64,000 nt of DNA, taken from positions 354,501 through 418,500 of the forward strand of contig RPFO01000594.1 of assembly GCA_009746045.1 (NCBI GenBank), given 5' to 3'. The DNA comes from Mesostigma viride (taxonomy: Eukaryota; Streptophyta; Mesostigmatophyceae; Mesostigmatales; Mesostigmataceae). How positions within the stretch are numbered: position 1 is the stretch's first letter; each line of letters opens with the position of its first letter. The notes below the pieces were generated by a model. That model was not told where the DNA came from, ran no database searches, and saw only the letters and a program-made list of their open reading frames with translations. Positions 22,105 to 34,426 of the stretch are shown here, piece by piece. The translations under genes were made by a program, and so were the position numbers.

Positions 22105-23201
22105 AACTGCCAGCGCATCGACGTCCGCCTGGGCGTCCAGCCCCTCCAGGTACGCCTGTCGGCACCTGTTCCGCTCGTGCTCGGCGTCTGACCAGTCCTC
22201 AGGATCCCCCGGACCGGGCGTAGAGCAGACTAGTCAGGGCGGGCCACTGAGGCGCGGCGCTCGGGAACATGGAACCGGCGCGCCGATCGAATGGTCGCGC
22301 GCACCAACCGGTGGTCAGAGCACATGCCGTGGGCGTGTCGAACACGTACTGACGGGTGTCCAGAACCGAAGTGCATCTGGGCTGCCGTACCATGCACCAC
22401 GTAGTCCAGACAGGCCTGACGGTCGTTAGGCCCCCGAAAAGTGACCAATTAAGTCAGCTGCATGTGAGGGACGTTGGAAATGGCAGTTGACAGCTACCAT
22501 CCCGCTATCCCGCAAAAAGGCAGAAAACAGGGAAGTGTTGTCGTTAGCAGCCGTGCTGGCAGGCGCAAATTAAGCGACTGCCATGCAGCAGTGCCCACGG
22601 GGAGCGTGGCATTGGCGTCGAGCAGCATAACCAAAAAGTGGCGGGCCGGGGTAACCCCCACAAGGCTATGCAAGTCCTCGAAGAACTTCTGGCGTTCCAA
22701 CTCAGGTGAAACCACTATGTATGGGGTGCGTAACCCACCCGGCCCAACCGTGAGGTGGTGAACATTTAGACCTCCCCTCATGATCAACTGAGGTGAAATG
22801 TGCCACCATAAGGCGTGGGGTTAGAAACTGTAGCGTGCTGAGGCTGGCAGCTGCCAGCGGCGAACACAAAAGGCCAACACCACCTTGGCCTGGCGTCCCA
22901 TGCACTGCATGCCAGCGAAGTAAAAGCGCCACTGACCGCCTGCCAGGCGATCAGTGCGCACCGTGCCAAATGGCACCGTGCGACGATGCTCCTGCACGCC
23001 TAGAATAGACACACGGTGTGCCATGCAAAAGGCAACAAGCTCCTCTAATATACCCGGTATAGCTAATATGGTCGCCATCTGCTAGCAATGTGCGTACGTT
23101 GAAAGTTGCAACTTAGGGCCAAGGATGCCTGCTGGCACAACAGGGGAGAACGGCGACGGATGATGGGGGTGGATGCAGCGGAAGGTGCACTAGGAAGTCG
23201 G

Positions 23202-23600
23202 GTTCTGAGATTTTTCTCAGGAATCCTGAGATTTCCTGATTTTTTTCTCAGGATTCCTGAGATTTTCTCAGGACTTCCTGAGATTTCCTGATTTTTTTCT
23301 CAGGATATCAGGAGAAATCCTGAGAAACCCTGAGATTTTTCTCAGGATTCCTGATATTATATCAGGACTTTCTCCTGAGAATCTTGAGAAGTGCCTGAGA
23401 TTTTTCTCGCCACACACTGAGAAACACTGAGAATCCTAAAAAAATCCTGAGAAATCCTGAGATCCTGAGAAAACCCGCTGAATCAGAAAAAATCAGGAAA
23501 ATCAGGACACTTAGCATGGCACAAAAAATCAGGAAAATCAGGACACTTAGCATGGCACAAAAAATCAGGAAAATCAGGACACTGAGCATGACACTTGAGA
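23202..23600. repeat. CACTA left subterminal repeats
   Basis: Many degenerate copies of TCTGAGATTT / CTCAGGAATCCTGAG occur in both orientations, then AAAATCAGGAAAATCAGGAC three times. In En/Spm such repeats bind the accessory TNPA protein to bring the ends together. The same words recur at 34780-35186. Confidence 0.88.
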
Positions 23601-23756
23601 ACTCTCAAGTGCATGAAGACAGGACACTTATGCAATATATGTGGATGCAGAAATGATGCAGTTGACACACATGTTCATTGGAAATAAATAAATATAAGTG
23701 TGACAAGCACACAACAAGTTACATCAATCCATCATTACATTATATTAGGAATATAA

Positions 23757-26700
23757 TCAATCCCACTCCTCATCAGTGTATGCAGCACTGTCAGAGTCCG
23801 CATAATTTACTACCACACGTTGCCTCTCACTTCTCCTTTGTGTGGGAATGCATGCCTCACCGTCGCTGCTCAGCGACAAATCACTAGCAATGTCATCAGG
23901 GCTTGATGCGCTGCCACTAGCCGCTGCCATGGACTTGCCAGCAATGCTCTTGCCACGCGAGCGGTTTGGTGCAGCGGCTGTGTGTGTTTCTACCAATGTG
24001 TCCGCAGTGCGCTTGCCACGCGAGCGGCTTGGTGCAGTGGTTGCTTGTGGTTCTACCAATGTGCCAACAGTGCGCTTGCCACGTGAGCGCCTTGGTGCAG
24101 TGGTTGCTTGTGGCTCTACCAATGTGCCAACAGTGCGCTTGCCACGTGAGCGATTAGGTGCAGTGGTTGCTTGTGGCTCCGCAGCCATGCGTGCAGTGGT
24201 TGCTTGTGGATCTATGGGTGCAGTGCGATTACCTTGTGAACGACCTCGTGTTGTCATGTCTCTTCGCTTAACACACAGTGTCACCTTGCGCTGCAGGTTC
24301 ATATCAGCATACACGTCTGTGGTTCTCAGCTGAGCACCTGCAGCACGGGATAATACATGCTGGGCTGCACTACACGTTTCCTTTACCATTTGCCACGGCA
24401 ATTTACAGTGCACGATGGCTATCTCAGGTGCATACTCTGGATCAACTACAAAACCAACTGAACATACACTCCCGGGAAGGACTAAAGCATCCTGCTTGGG
24501 CGCTCGCTCCCCTAAAGGTATAAGCGTCAATCCCTCTAAAGGGAGCTCTTTCACAGAACCGACATCAAACAGAGCGACCTTTAAAAGAACTTGCCTACTC
24601 CATCCTTCCGTCGGGGCACGGAGGAAACTATGCAGAATGTGTGTGATGCGGCCATACCTAACCCCCTCTTTACCATAAACCATTACTCCTGAGTTGCGAT
24701 GGCGAACAGTTTGTCGAAGGTCGGCGACTGCAGTTCGGTAATTGCTGCCATTGATGTGGATTGAGTCATGCTCGTCACAAGCAGGCTCCATGCCACACAC
24801 CGCCGCCGTAATCATCGTGGGGAGGCGTGGCTCCTGGTTTTGCGTGATCCATTGCTTCAACCACGCCAGGTTGCCAACGTGAACGAGCCGACGCCTGCAA
24901 GTGACAAAGGCGAATAACGTACATCACATTGCAAAATCAATTAAACATACAATTAAACATAGTTGTCCCACTTCATAAATTATCAACATAGTGAAAAAAA
25001 GCATCTTCATCATTGCATGCACAACCAGATATTGCGTGTAGACAAGGACATAAGAATGTCACTGTGAAATCTAGAAAATCAACCACATTAAGCACGAGTA
25101 AGCAAATCAGAAGAATGCAGGAAACATATGATAATCCTATGTACATGCGTTGCAAGATTACACCCTCCTTTCGGCTGAACTGAATTAAAATTACCAATGC
25201 GAGGGTGTACAAATGTAGCATCGGTTTCTACAAGAAACTCACCAGAATTCAATTCCATATCCGGGCTCGTATGTTGCATGCTGAAGTGCAAATTCCAGGA
25301 GTAACTGTAAGGCCTCAAGCTGCTCGACCTCAGAGAGAGTATATGCTTGTTGACGAAAGCGCTTGCTCGGCAGAATACACTTGGACGGATCAGTTTCCAG
25401 AATGTCCCACACAGACGGGAAGCCTTGACCCTGAAAAAAAAAACACATGAACCAAATAGAAAAAAAAGAACGTAAGTACATGTTTTGCATACACTTAACC
25501 TGCTAGAAACACTCGCTGAAACATGGGAAATGTGCATGCAGCCAAGCAAACACGAAGTTTGTTTAAAAAACTTACCCACACAGTCTGGCGCGTGAAGTAG
25601 CTCAGGATGTTTAATGCCTCGAAGTCCATGAAGAAGTTTCCCATGGAGCATTCCACGTTCTTGTTTGACAATGGCCCAGAAGTAATCACCGCCATCTGGC
25701 GCTCACCCCATGTCATGCTCCTGCCATCAGGCAGGCCAGCATACCGGATCTGTTCCGCCAAGTGAGATGCAGCATGGACTGATCTTGACATTTCTGACGC
25801 TGGCATAACACACTCTAATGCTACCACCGCACGCACCATCATTTCGCCCACTTCGACTAACTGCGATTGAGTGAGACACCTTGCTGAAAATACAGCATTA
25901 AAGGCCACAGACAGCTGGACAAATGCCGCGCGGGCATCCGGATGCAAACGATTGCGCAACACGACCGGCAACAACAGACACAGTACTTGTTCTTGTCACT
26001 TGTTTTCATCGTCTCATCGCTTTTCCCGTCAGCGGCTAGTCCGTGGTACCGCCCAGGCACATAGTCTGGGAGGCGGTCGAACGCCTTTTCCACCTCTGCA
26101 TTCAACAGAAACATGGTATGATACACAGATGTAAACGATCACATTGACAATTTGATTAGAAAATTATGTCAGAGGCGAATTCTCAGAGTGGCCAAACACT
26201 GTCAGCCCAAATGCTCCGGCAAATCCTGACACTAACCCCATAAATAGTTATTGAAAAAATGAAAGGAAGTCTTACAAGCAACATGTTTACCCTAACAAGG
26301 GCACTTGGTTTGATGTGGTACACAGAAATCTCTAATGACAGTGGACTACGTCATGGGATCTATGGACCAACACAGCAATTAAGCAATCTTGGCAGATGAC
26401 AACATGAAACACTTATATAAAATACCAACAAACAACATCCAAACCAATTCCAATAAAAAAGCATATACACATCCACAGACATACCACGGGTGGCCGCTTT
26501 CTCCTCCGACGTGAGTTGACATGGTGGATGTCGAGAGTTTTTTTTAATGCTTATTGTCCGGACACCGTTCTTCGCCACTTTCTCCACCTCTTCCGTGGTA
26601 ACCCAGAGCTCCTGATTAAGGCCCAGTTGTTGCAGCCTTGCTCGAACAGCAGGGTATGAGCTTTCCCTGCACATAATAAAAAAGGCCACAAAGGACAACA

Positions 26701-28401
26701 CAATATCAACGAAACGCACAATCAATAATCAATCAACAAGTATGTAACAAAAATTTGTCCCTTGCATATGACAAAGTTTACAAACTGCACACTAGAAAAA
26801 AAAAGAACACTGTCGCGTGCTACTTACCGCTGGTGCAGTTGACTATCCGGAGCAGGCAGTTCGGGCCAAGGTGAAATTCATCCACCAGATGTCGAATTAA
26901 CAGCTTGGTCCAGTACGGCAGCTTGCCGAATATTTCAGGTTGCACCCCCAACTCTTCCCGACAATATTTCAGGTACCCATCATAATCCATTTCTGGAGGG
27001 GCAGCTCCAGTCCCGGATGGTCGCGCAGGGTCACCTTCCTTCAAAAGCGTAGAGTGCCCTAAGTACACAAGCTTCCCATTGGAAAAAAAAGTTGCTTCCC
27101 ATTCTGGCCCATGTAACATGCAGCCGCAGTATCCAGCATCTGGGATGTTTAGTGACTTTGCAAAAGCTGGGTAGTCGTGGATTACCCACAGTAGGAGCGC
27201 CTGCAGGCGCACAGGTTGTAACTGGCCGCCCTGGTCATCCACGATGTCGCATACATAAAAACCATTCCACATCGCCACAAGCTCATCAACCGCCAACTCC
27301 CAGTACACCTGCATTCTTTTTGGAGCCTTGCCCTTGGCGGCACTTATCAGCAGAACCATAGGTGAGAAGTTCTTGTTGACAAATACCCACTCAGGTAAAT
27401 TGTAGCAAGCCATAAAAGCTGGCCAGCAAGAATAGTTTCCCATAAAGCTACGCGGACACACTCCGTCAACCGCCATCCCGAATATAAGATTACGCAGCTC
27501 AGTACGAAACTGCGGGTAAAGATTTTTTACATGTTGTACAGCCGGACAGTCTGCAAAAAGAAACAGGCAAGGAAAGAACAAACCACAGAGAATGCATTGA
27601 AGCAACGGTAAGAAATACAGATACATCACTTAACACGACACTGACCTTGCCAGGCAAGATTCAATAGCAAGATTCAGGGTTACTAACGTTCTAGCTCTAC
27701 ATACCAAAGTAACGCGGCGTTGTGTAACTCTATCGGCAAGCAAAGATAAAAAAAAACAAGCAATGGCCAGATGTAGAGGCTATGGATTACGAACCTTTGA
27801 CTCCGTCGACAGTCCGCGTCGGCGAATCTGCATCCTTGTTTTCTTTCTCTCCTGCATACCTCAGTGCCATTGACATCTTCTCCATTCTGAACCAGCCCCG
27901 AACCCTGTCCAGCAAAGAAAAAACTCTGACTTGCCGATAGGGCTTCCTCGTATTAATCACCATGCCGTCTGTGTCTGTGTATATCTCATAACGAGGTTCG
28001 GCGCACTTTGGGCACTGCTGGAGATCCTTATCTTTGTAAACATAATCGTCACACTTGCACGCATCGTATACTTTATACGTCAAGCCCAAGTCTCGCAACA
28101 GGCGTCTAGCCGCCTCAACAGAAGCCGGCAAGACATTGCCAGGTGGTAGGAGAGAACTAAAAAGGGCCAGCTGTGCGTCCGCGAACTTCCGAGTACAACC
28201 TCCTTGGCCCCATTGCGTTAGCAATTGTAGGGCCGCCACAACAGCTGGAACGTTAGATCCTGGGTATAAAGGCGTCTCCAAATGTACTCTGTTTGCAGCA
28301 GCATCGAAATTCCGGGCGAATTCCATAGCTGCCTCAGGCCCAGTTCGGTACTCATCGGCCCATCCCTCCATGAGGAAGTCGTCAAGGCCTTGTTCCTCCA
28401 T
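23757..28401 (-). CDS. TNP2-like CACTA transposase (six exons, one frameshift)
   Basis: Minus-strand exons inferred from splice sites: 28401-about 27797, 27550-26828, 26666-26485, 26095-25577, 25430-25243 and 24894-23757. Exon 1 has the zinc-binding CKCDDYVY..CPKC segment. Exon 2 has the Transposase_21 core (NYSCWPAFMACYNLPEW, VDELVAMWNGF, LLWVIHDYPAF). Exon 4 resembles DUF4218 (LPVVLRNRLHPDARAAF). The last exon has a NSGVMVYGKEGVRYGRI motif and ends in four tandem repeats of PQATTAP-RSRGKRT, an NLS-like tail. The protein would cut and join the element's ends. Most introns have GTAAGT/GTATGT/GTGAGT donors and TGCAG/TTCAG acceptors; the exon 1 donor (GTTCGT) is weak. A one-base shift near 25990 breaks exon 4, so this copy may be inactive or the base miscalled. 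Confidence 0.85.
23940..24215 (-). repeat. Tandem coding repeat in the transposase tail
   Basis: A 60-66-base unit encoding EPQATTAPxRSRGKRTVGTLV-like segments is repeated about four times in frame. The basic RSRGKR core could act as a repeated nuclear-localisation or DNA-contact motif. Confidence 0.85.
25161..25207. mobile_element. 47-base MITE remnant in a transposase intron
   Basis: CACCCTC..GAGGGTG ends are flanked by TA on both sides. Its interior, GGCTGAACTGAATTAAAA, is the same as the right end of the MITE at 41278-41732, so it looks like an internally deleted member of that family. It lies in the intron between exons 5 and 6. Confidence 0.7.
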
Positions 28402-28429
28402 GGTTGAAAATCGCTAAACAACCAATGAT

Positions 28430-28515
28430 GGCAGCAGCAACGGGGACGGCCCGCGGCCGCCTTGCCGCGGGCCCTCCCCGTTGCTGCCGCCATGGCTACC
28501 ATGGCGGCAGCAACG
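28430..28515. promoter_or_regulatory. Two overlapping GC-rich hairpins upstream of the transposase
   Basis: Hairpin 1: GCAGCAACGGGGA-x-GGCCCGCGG (28434-28456) pairs with 28465-28487 with a single mismatch. Hairpin 2: 28479-28495 pairs perfectly over 17 bases with 28499-28515 around a CTA loop. They share the arm CGTTGCTGC, so the two folds exclude each other. They begin about 30 bases upstream of the TNP2 start codon and would lie in its promoter or 5' leader. Confidence 0.85.
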
Positions 28516-28759
28516 AGGTGTTTTCGTGGCCCCCGGCTGTGTCCTTGCATGCCTAAAACGCAAAGGAACGAAGGGGCACCGACCGCGTCTGACTGTCGAG
28601 CTAGCCAACGGACCGCGTGGGCCATTCCCGCGGCTAGGTATGCGTCAGTTATGTTAACCCTCCAATTTGCCGGGTAATCTATGTAACCGCAGCTTCTTGA
28701 TGCGGATTCAATCCTACTCAAACATGATGTCACCTTTGCACCGTTAACCATGGCAGTGA

Positions 28760-28930
28760 GAGGCCCGAATCCGATACTTTGCGCCTTATTAGCCCCTTAG
28801 CCTGTCAACGTCACACCAGTGTGTGACCACCTTCATTCAGGATTCGGTGATACTTATTTCTTATTTCACCTCTCTGGTTTCTAATTGGATACTAAATATA
28901 CCGATTTCCCCGAATCCGATACTTTGCGCC
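28760..28930. promoter_or_regulatory. Divergent intergenic region with a 21-base direct repeat
   Basis: CCGAATCCGATACTTTGCGC occurs at about 28768 and again at about 28910, between the divergent transposase and accessory genes. It may be a shared promoter element or binding site. No TATA box is obvious. Confidence 0.6.
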
Positions 28931-29186
28931 ATGGCGTTCAGATCAGCAGGATTCGCTCCTAAAGTAAGATCCTGTCGACTTCCGCCGGGAGAGATGATTG
29001 ACGGTAGATGGGCCAAGATCGGACGGAGTTCCTTTTTGCCGCGCAAAATTGACACCCGCAATTAGCACAGTGCCGTTGTGCGGATTCAAAACTTGCGCCT
29101 TGTCATTAAGAAATGACAACGGCGCCAAGGATGGAGCACGCAAACGCGTTAATGTCGGCTGGGGGTGGTCTGGTTAGTGGGGAAGA

Positions 29187-32100
29187 ATGGTGGCCGCCGA
29201 TCCAGTAAAGTGGGCAAAATTTCGTGCCGCCAAGTCCGTAGAACTACACCCTCTGAAGCATGTGCAAGCCGAATGTCGGCTGCGGACTCTTAGGGAAGTC
29301 GTCGCGACGCAATCGAAGGAGTGGTTGCTGGAGGGTGTAGCAAAGAAGGACCAAGATCAAGAACTGCTGAAGGATGTTTGTGCTCGGATCAAGGCGATTT
29401 GTTGTGACTTCTTACCAGCACTGGCCCAGGACGAGTTAAATGATGCAAAGGCCTTGTACTCTGCAGCCGTTGCGGCGGAGAGCAGCAGGAAACTGAATGA
29501 AGTCCTGAACGGACCGACAGGGGCGACAACCGCAGTGAAGCCATCTCTCCCCGATCCTCCTGCTTTGGAACCGCCTGAAGCGATAGTTGAAAGGGAGCTA
29601 GCGAGGCGTCTATACATCCGAAAGCACGAGGCGCAGCTAGCGGCAAAGAGAGCTGCCAACAGAGTGGCTAAGGCTGAACAGCAACGTGCCCCGCTTGCCT
29701 GCGTAACCAACCAGCCCAAGCAGGTAATTAAACAAAGAATACTCATGAACTGCCGTGTCTTGGTATGCATGCGTTGTGTATGACGAGTGCAGTCAGCAAT
29801 CTGTAGTGCAACCGTACTTTCTACTCGCCGTATGGCCATCGATAGTTTTCTGATCGAGTGCATGATTATGTTCCTTCGGATGCTGTGCTTTGTTCTTCAT
29901 GGTGAACACCACAGCTGGGCGTCCAAAAAGCAAAGAAAACTGCAACCGGCAAGTCGTCCTCAAAAGCCAAGCCTGCTGCAGTCACCGCCGGGACCATGCA
30001 GCTGCCTGCAAGCCTCGAGGCTGAAAGGGCCGCCAAGATTGCAGCTTTGCAGGCCCAAATCGACGCTATCAATGCGCAGTTCGACCAGCAGATGAGCGCC
30101 GTGCCGGCACCCACTCTCGTGGCCATGCCACCACCACCCATGCCAGGCTGTCCATCTGCCCCCGTGCTGGCACGTAAGTTCCCTTTTTTTCCCCTTTGGT
30201 ATACGGGCCTTACTGTTGCATGCTTCATGGAAACTTACAACGTATCAATTTGCCTGTATTTACCCTTCAACTTTGTGCATTATTATCTTTATGAAGTCCC
30301 ACACGTTTTTTTGTGTATATTGGTTTTCTTTGTGTTTCATTCAAGCTGACTTTTGACTTCTTTAATTGCATGGGTCTTTCCTTTTTCATCCAGCCGTGGA
30401 CCTGGCTGGCACATTGACACCGGTGCTGGTGCCCATCCTGGCACCTGAACCAGGTCCACATGTGAAGCCCCACTATTCGAAGAATTTATCGCTTCTGCTC
30501 GCATGCGAGTCTCCATGTATCGATTCAAAGGCCCTGCCCCAGCCCTGCCGGGTGGATGCATCCGAAGCCCGGCCAAAGCCCGGCCCAGCCCTGGAATCCA
30601 TGCTGGTGGCCGGTTGTGAGCCCATGCACTCCGGGGGCTGCTGGTGATGGACCTGTGACGCTGTTTCCGGTGGGCAGCTCTACTTCGCCCGTGCAGCAGG
30701 CCATTCCCTGTAAGTAATATCAGATCACTTCCAATCTGGGTTGTTTTATTCTTGTCTCTTTTTGCATTGGCATACCTGTATTTTACTTAGCAAGTATCTC
30801 AGTTTCTGCACTGACGATGCACTCTAATCTTCTTTTCGCTCAACCTTATTAAGACCTTGCTAATCGTTTGCCACCATAGCATACATAACCCCCATTCACC
30901 AGCAGCTTCCCCGTTTCCCATTTGTAAATGCATTCCCTGTTTGTTTTTATGATCCCAACAAAGTCTCTCTTTTGCAATTGATGTGTGCAGTGCCTTCGCA
31001 GGCTTCTTCGAAGAGGAAGGGCATGACACCAGCGCCAGTTTCCAAGGCCCGGCGCGGATCAACAGAGACCAAGTCCCCATCTGCAACAAAGGATCCAGTC
31101 CTGCCATCGCCGCAGCCTCTAGAAGAGAACATTGCCGTCCTTCCACAGCCGCCAACAGCACCCAAGACACGTGCTCAGTGCCCACCACCTTCAGATCTGG
31201 GGTTGATGCACTACATCAAGCAGGTGCTCCCTCAGGCCACTGTGTTGCCTCTTCCAACAGAGGTGACAACGACCACCGTACCGGTTGGCACAATCATAGC
31301 TCAAAAATGGTTGCTGAAGGCGCGCAAGCAGCTGAGATTGGGGGATGAGTTGGTGTGGGATGTAGGCCGCATTGCTATGGTCAAGCCACGGAACAAGTCC
31401 CCGTGGACGCTTGCGTTTCCTAACGAGGATGAGCCAGAATCAAGGTATTGCTTTGATCTTAGGAAATTGCACTACGGTGAGGAGGGGTCTGGCGAGCTCT
31501 CATGCATGGGTGATGTTGGACAATGTTACGGTGAACGACCTGCCTGGAAAGGCAGAAGAAACGAACACGAGTCAAGTGCCTTCCCCCCCGGATGTGCCAG
31601 CCCCACTGCCACCCTCCACGGCCGTGCCAGCCCCTCTAGCTGGCCCCACAGCTGCCACCCTCCACGGCCGTGCCAGCCCCTCCGGCCCCACTGCTGCCAC
31701 CCTACACGGCCGTGCCAGCCCCTCCGGCCCCACTGCCACCCTCCACGGCCGTGCCAGCCCCTCCGGCCCCACTGCCACCCTCCACGGCCGTGCCAGCCCC
31801 TCCGGCCCCACTGCCACCCTCCACGGGAGGACCAGAGTCATCGGTGGAATCCGTGCTTGCCAACATGATGTTGCAGTTGAAAAAAATGCAAGAGGAGCTC
31901 GACGAGAAGAACGCCATCATCAACAAACAAGCGGAGAGATCTGCACCGACAGAATCCTGCTCAAGCCTACCAATCCCATGTGTAAGTTCCGCAGCTCCTC
32001 AGATACGGAAATGTTACCATCTTTATAATTGTGGATGCCTTGATTAGTTTGCATTGCGGTTTTGTTGTGTATTCTTTTTCTGACTACTTGCGCAACCCAA

Positions 32101-32209
32101 TGGTCCAAACTCTCTGCTGTTTGCGTGCAGGAAAATACCCCGGACAGCGCGGCACAAGCAAAACACTGCGAGCTGCTGAATGGCCAGAAGGCAGAAGGCA
32201 TGGCATCAA
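29187..32209 (+). CDS. CACTA accessory gene (TNPA-like position), degenerate
   Basis: Plus-strand exons inferred: 29187-29723, 29915-30173, 30394-30709, 30991-31981 and 32132-32209, with GTAAGT or GTAATT donors and CAG acceptors. The protein starts MVAADPVKWAKFRAAKSVEL and is helical and charged. It has a coiled-coil-like stretch (ERAAKIAALQAQIDAINAQF), Pro-rich and basic regions, a compact domain (GTIIAQKWLLKARKQLRLGD, KSPWTLAFPNEDEPESRYCF), a Pro repeat and a second coil (LKKMQEELDEKNAIINK). I do not recognise the domain. By position it corresponds to the second, DNA-binding gene of En/Spm. Two frame changes in the last long exon (near 31500 and 31640) suggest damage or missed introns; a further exon at 32432-32480 is possible. 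Confidence 0.6.
31600..31825 (+). repeat. 39-base coding minisatellite
   Basis: Five to six copies of a 39-base unit encoding PLPPSTAVPAPPA in one frame. The phase changes within the array, consistent with slippage that shifted the accessory gene's frame. Confidence 0.88.
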
Positions 32210-32612
32210 ACTGAGTCCAGCCAGTTTTGGAATAGCTGTAAGTTTTCACGATCAGGGTGCACAGGATTCCATTTTTTTGCACTACAAAGCGATTTTTTTT
32301 TCTCGTGTACGAGCGTGATTTTTTACTGTCTCATCATTTTGGATTTGGTGTACATTTGCACATCCTGCAGCCTTTCTGATTCTGGCCCTGCCTTGCTGCT
32401 TTGTCCTTCTTAATTGTGCTCCTACGTGCAGGAAGACGTAGAACGAAACATGCGGACTCTGAACAGTATGGGAGAGGCATGAGAACTCTTCTCGTGAAGA
32501 ATTGTGTGAAGATGTACACAAACTTCCCTGATTCCAAGAATGAATCAGTTTTTCCCTTTCAGCAAGACATGACTACGAATGTCAGTTGACAGCATGTTTG
32601 CTGTGGATTAAT

Positions 32613-32662
32613 TAATTAATTAATTAAACTCGTGCTCCCGTTGGGGAGTCACGGAGCACCGA
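32613..32662 (-). terminator. Conserved retroposon 3' hairpin and TTAA tail
   Basis: In sense orientation CTCC-GTG-A-CTCCC pairs with GGGAG-CAC-GAG around a short CAAC loop, followed directly by (TTAA)n. The hairpin is kept in copies at 35.4, 38.5, 44.8, 45.9 and 54.6 kb. In several LINE clades such a 3' stem-loop is the RT recognition site; that role here is an inference. Confidence 0.8.
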
Positions 32663-33030
32663 AGTGCTTTTAATCCCTGTGTGTGCACTACAGGAGAAAG
32701 GGCAGAGACCCCCAGTCTCCTTCATGCCAAAGGCATGCCACAGCTGCAATCGGGCGCGGCTAGCTAAAAGGACAGGCTAACGATCCGGCAAACTGTGGGT
32801 GCAATAAGACCCATGTGAGCATATCATAGCAAGGAGCGTGGGCAAGTAATCTGAACATAGCCAGGGCGTAGCATGGCTGTACTAGGACTAGGCTAAGGCT
32901 ATGGCTGGTTGTGTACCGTGCGTTGGCGGCACGTGACTAGGTGTGTTGGCACAGCTAGGCAACATTCTAGGCATGGCTGCCTTAGCGGCAGTGACGCCAA
33001 TGGTTACAAGCTAGGGCTATTGCTACTATT

Positions 33031-34426
33031 CTAGCCCGCTGGGGGCGTCCACATCTTGTGGTTGATCATCAGGTCCCCGCCCCTCCAGTACACCTTGGGC
33101 TTCTGGGGGTCCTGCTTATGGCGGAGGTATTCCGGCCACAGGTCGCGTCGCTGCTGTTGCTGAGCGGGGGTGAGGTCGTCATCCAGCGTCCAGGTGAGGT
33201 CGTGCAACCGCTTGCGACGAGAGAGGAACCGCTGCTTATCCTCAGGGCCGGGAGGAGAAGGTGAGTAGGACTGGTGGGGGAGCCGCCTTGTCCCGTGAGT
33301 GGGGAAGGCGGTGGCACCCACGCAGTTCTACCTCACCTACCAGGCCCATGAGGGTAAGAAGCTGGTTCTTGAGCTCGTCAGCAAGAGAGGTTGACGTCTC
33401 ACCTGGCTTCTGGGGGAAGCGACGTAGCACCACTCGGCACTCGCGGCGAGCGCGGTCGGTGACCTCCCGTTGCTGGGCCTGGCGGTGGTCCTCCAGCTCC
33501 TGGAGCTTTGTGGCGATGGCGTCGGTGGTGGAGGCGGTCGCTGACCGCAGCAGGTCCGCGTAGGAGAGCGGCGGGAGGTCGCCAGCATCCTGCCGGGGTG
33601 GCTGGGATGCAATGGTGGCCGTCTGCTCCGCTATCTTGGGGACCTGTGTGGCCAGGGCCTCGGTGTGGGCGGTGATGGCCTCAAGCTTCTTCAGGAGCAC
33701 GCCACACTTGCCCTCCACCTGGTTAAGGCGAGAGACAAGTGCCGCATGCGTTTCCGAAGCTTGCGCCGCGGTGTGCAGCGTCGTGAACTGGGGCTGGAGC
33801 TTGTGGACGACCTTGGTTTCCACGTTGGAGACCCGGGCCTCGACCGTGTTGAGCGTGGTGTTCAGCGATGTCAGCTGCTCGGCCAGCGGCCAGGTCACGT
33901 GCTCCTCCAGCACTGCGCGGATGTCATCCTTGCAGAGGGAGGAAGCCGATGGGGCTGCCGGCTGTGCGGGGGCTGGGGTGCGGAGCGTGCGGGTGATGTC
34001 GGTGAGGCGGAGCTGGAAATGGCTGGTCAAGATAGCCAGGCGTTGTTGTGCTTCGCTCATCGCATAGAGCCAGGACATGTCTCCATTGTAGTCAATAGCC
34101 GCCCCCTTCACGAAGAGCTTCCGCTCCTGTTCGAGGAACTGGAGAACCTCAATGCATTCCTGCGTCGACAATTCTTGCCACCCGGTGAGGGAGAATCCTC
34201 GGTCGCCGGGGAGGAACTGGCGCCATTTGCGAGCGTGGCAGGGTTTCTTGGGCTCAGGCGAGGCGCTGGGCGATGGGGCTGCTGGCGGTGGGTTGGCAGG
34301 CCCAGACGGCTGGTTGGCGGGTAAGCCTGGCGGCTGAACAATGGCGAGGGCGAGAGGGTTGGGCTGGGCGCTGGGAAGCTGTGCCAGCTCCTTTTCCAGC
34401 CCTCGTTTTGCTTTGGTAGTCGTCAT
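33031..34426 (-). CDS. L1-ORF1p-like RNA-binding protein of the retroposon
   Basis: The minus-strand ORF starts at 34426 (MTTTKAKRGLEKELAQLPSA). It has a Pro-rich N-terminus (residues 25-75), then a coiled-coil region around residues 165-290. An RRM-like part follows (RRECRVVLRRFPQKPGE, LLTLMGLVGEVELRGCHRLP, VLLTF). The C-terminal domain, in the next frame, contains EDKQRFLSRRKRLHDL, DDDLTPAQQQQRRDLWPEYL and VYWRGGDLMIN. Coil, RRM and CTD in this order is the plan of L1 ORF1p, a trimeric RNA chaperone. The first frame stops at 33242 because of a 4-base GGCC insertion near 33246 that copies at 44.1 and 46.4 kb lack, so this copy is just broken. Confidence 0.82.

Larger units (their letters stand above)
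20965..23085 (-). pseudogene. LINE endonuclease / reverse transcriptase fragment
   Basis: On the minus strand, an APE-type endonuclease starts near 23078 (ILEELVAFCMAHRVSILGVQ, then EHRR). It passes LLDANATLPVGT, NDRQACLDYVV and the catalytic SDHRLV near 22280. The RT follows with its N-terminal motif (FTLKELDGALARL, GADHLSAELLK) and a YKNGSAADPGNY-like motif, ending near 20970 before the palm (no YADD). LINEs normally lose their 5' end, so loss of the 3' end implies later deletion or interruption. There are many frameshifts, including inserted TTAA-type tetramers near 22446 and 22570. A MITE sits between EN and RT. Confidence 0.85.
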
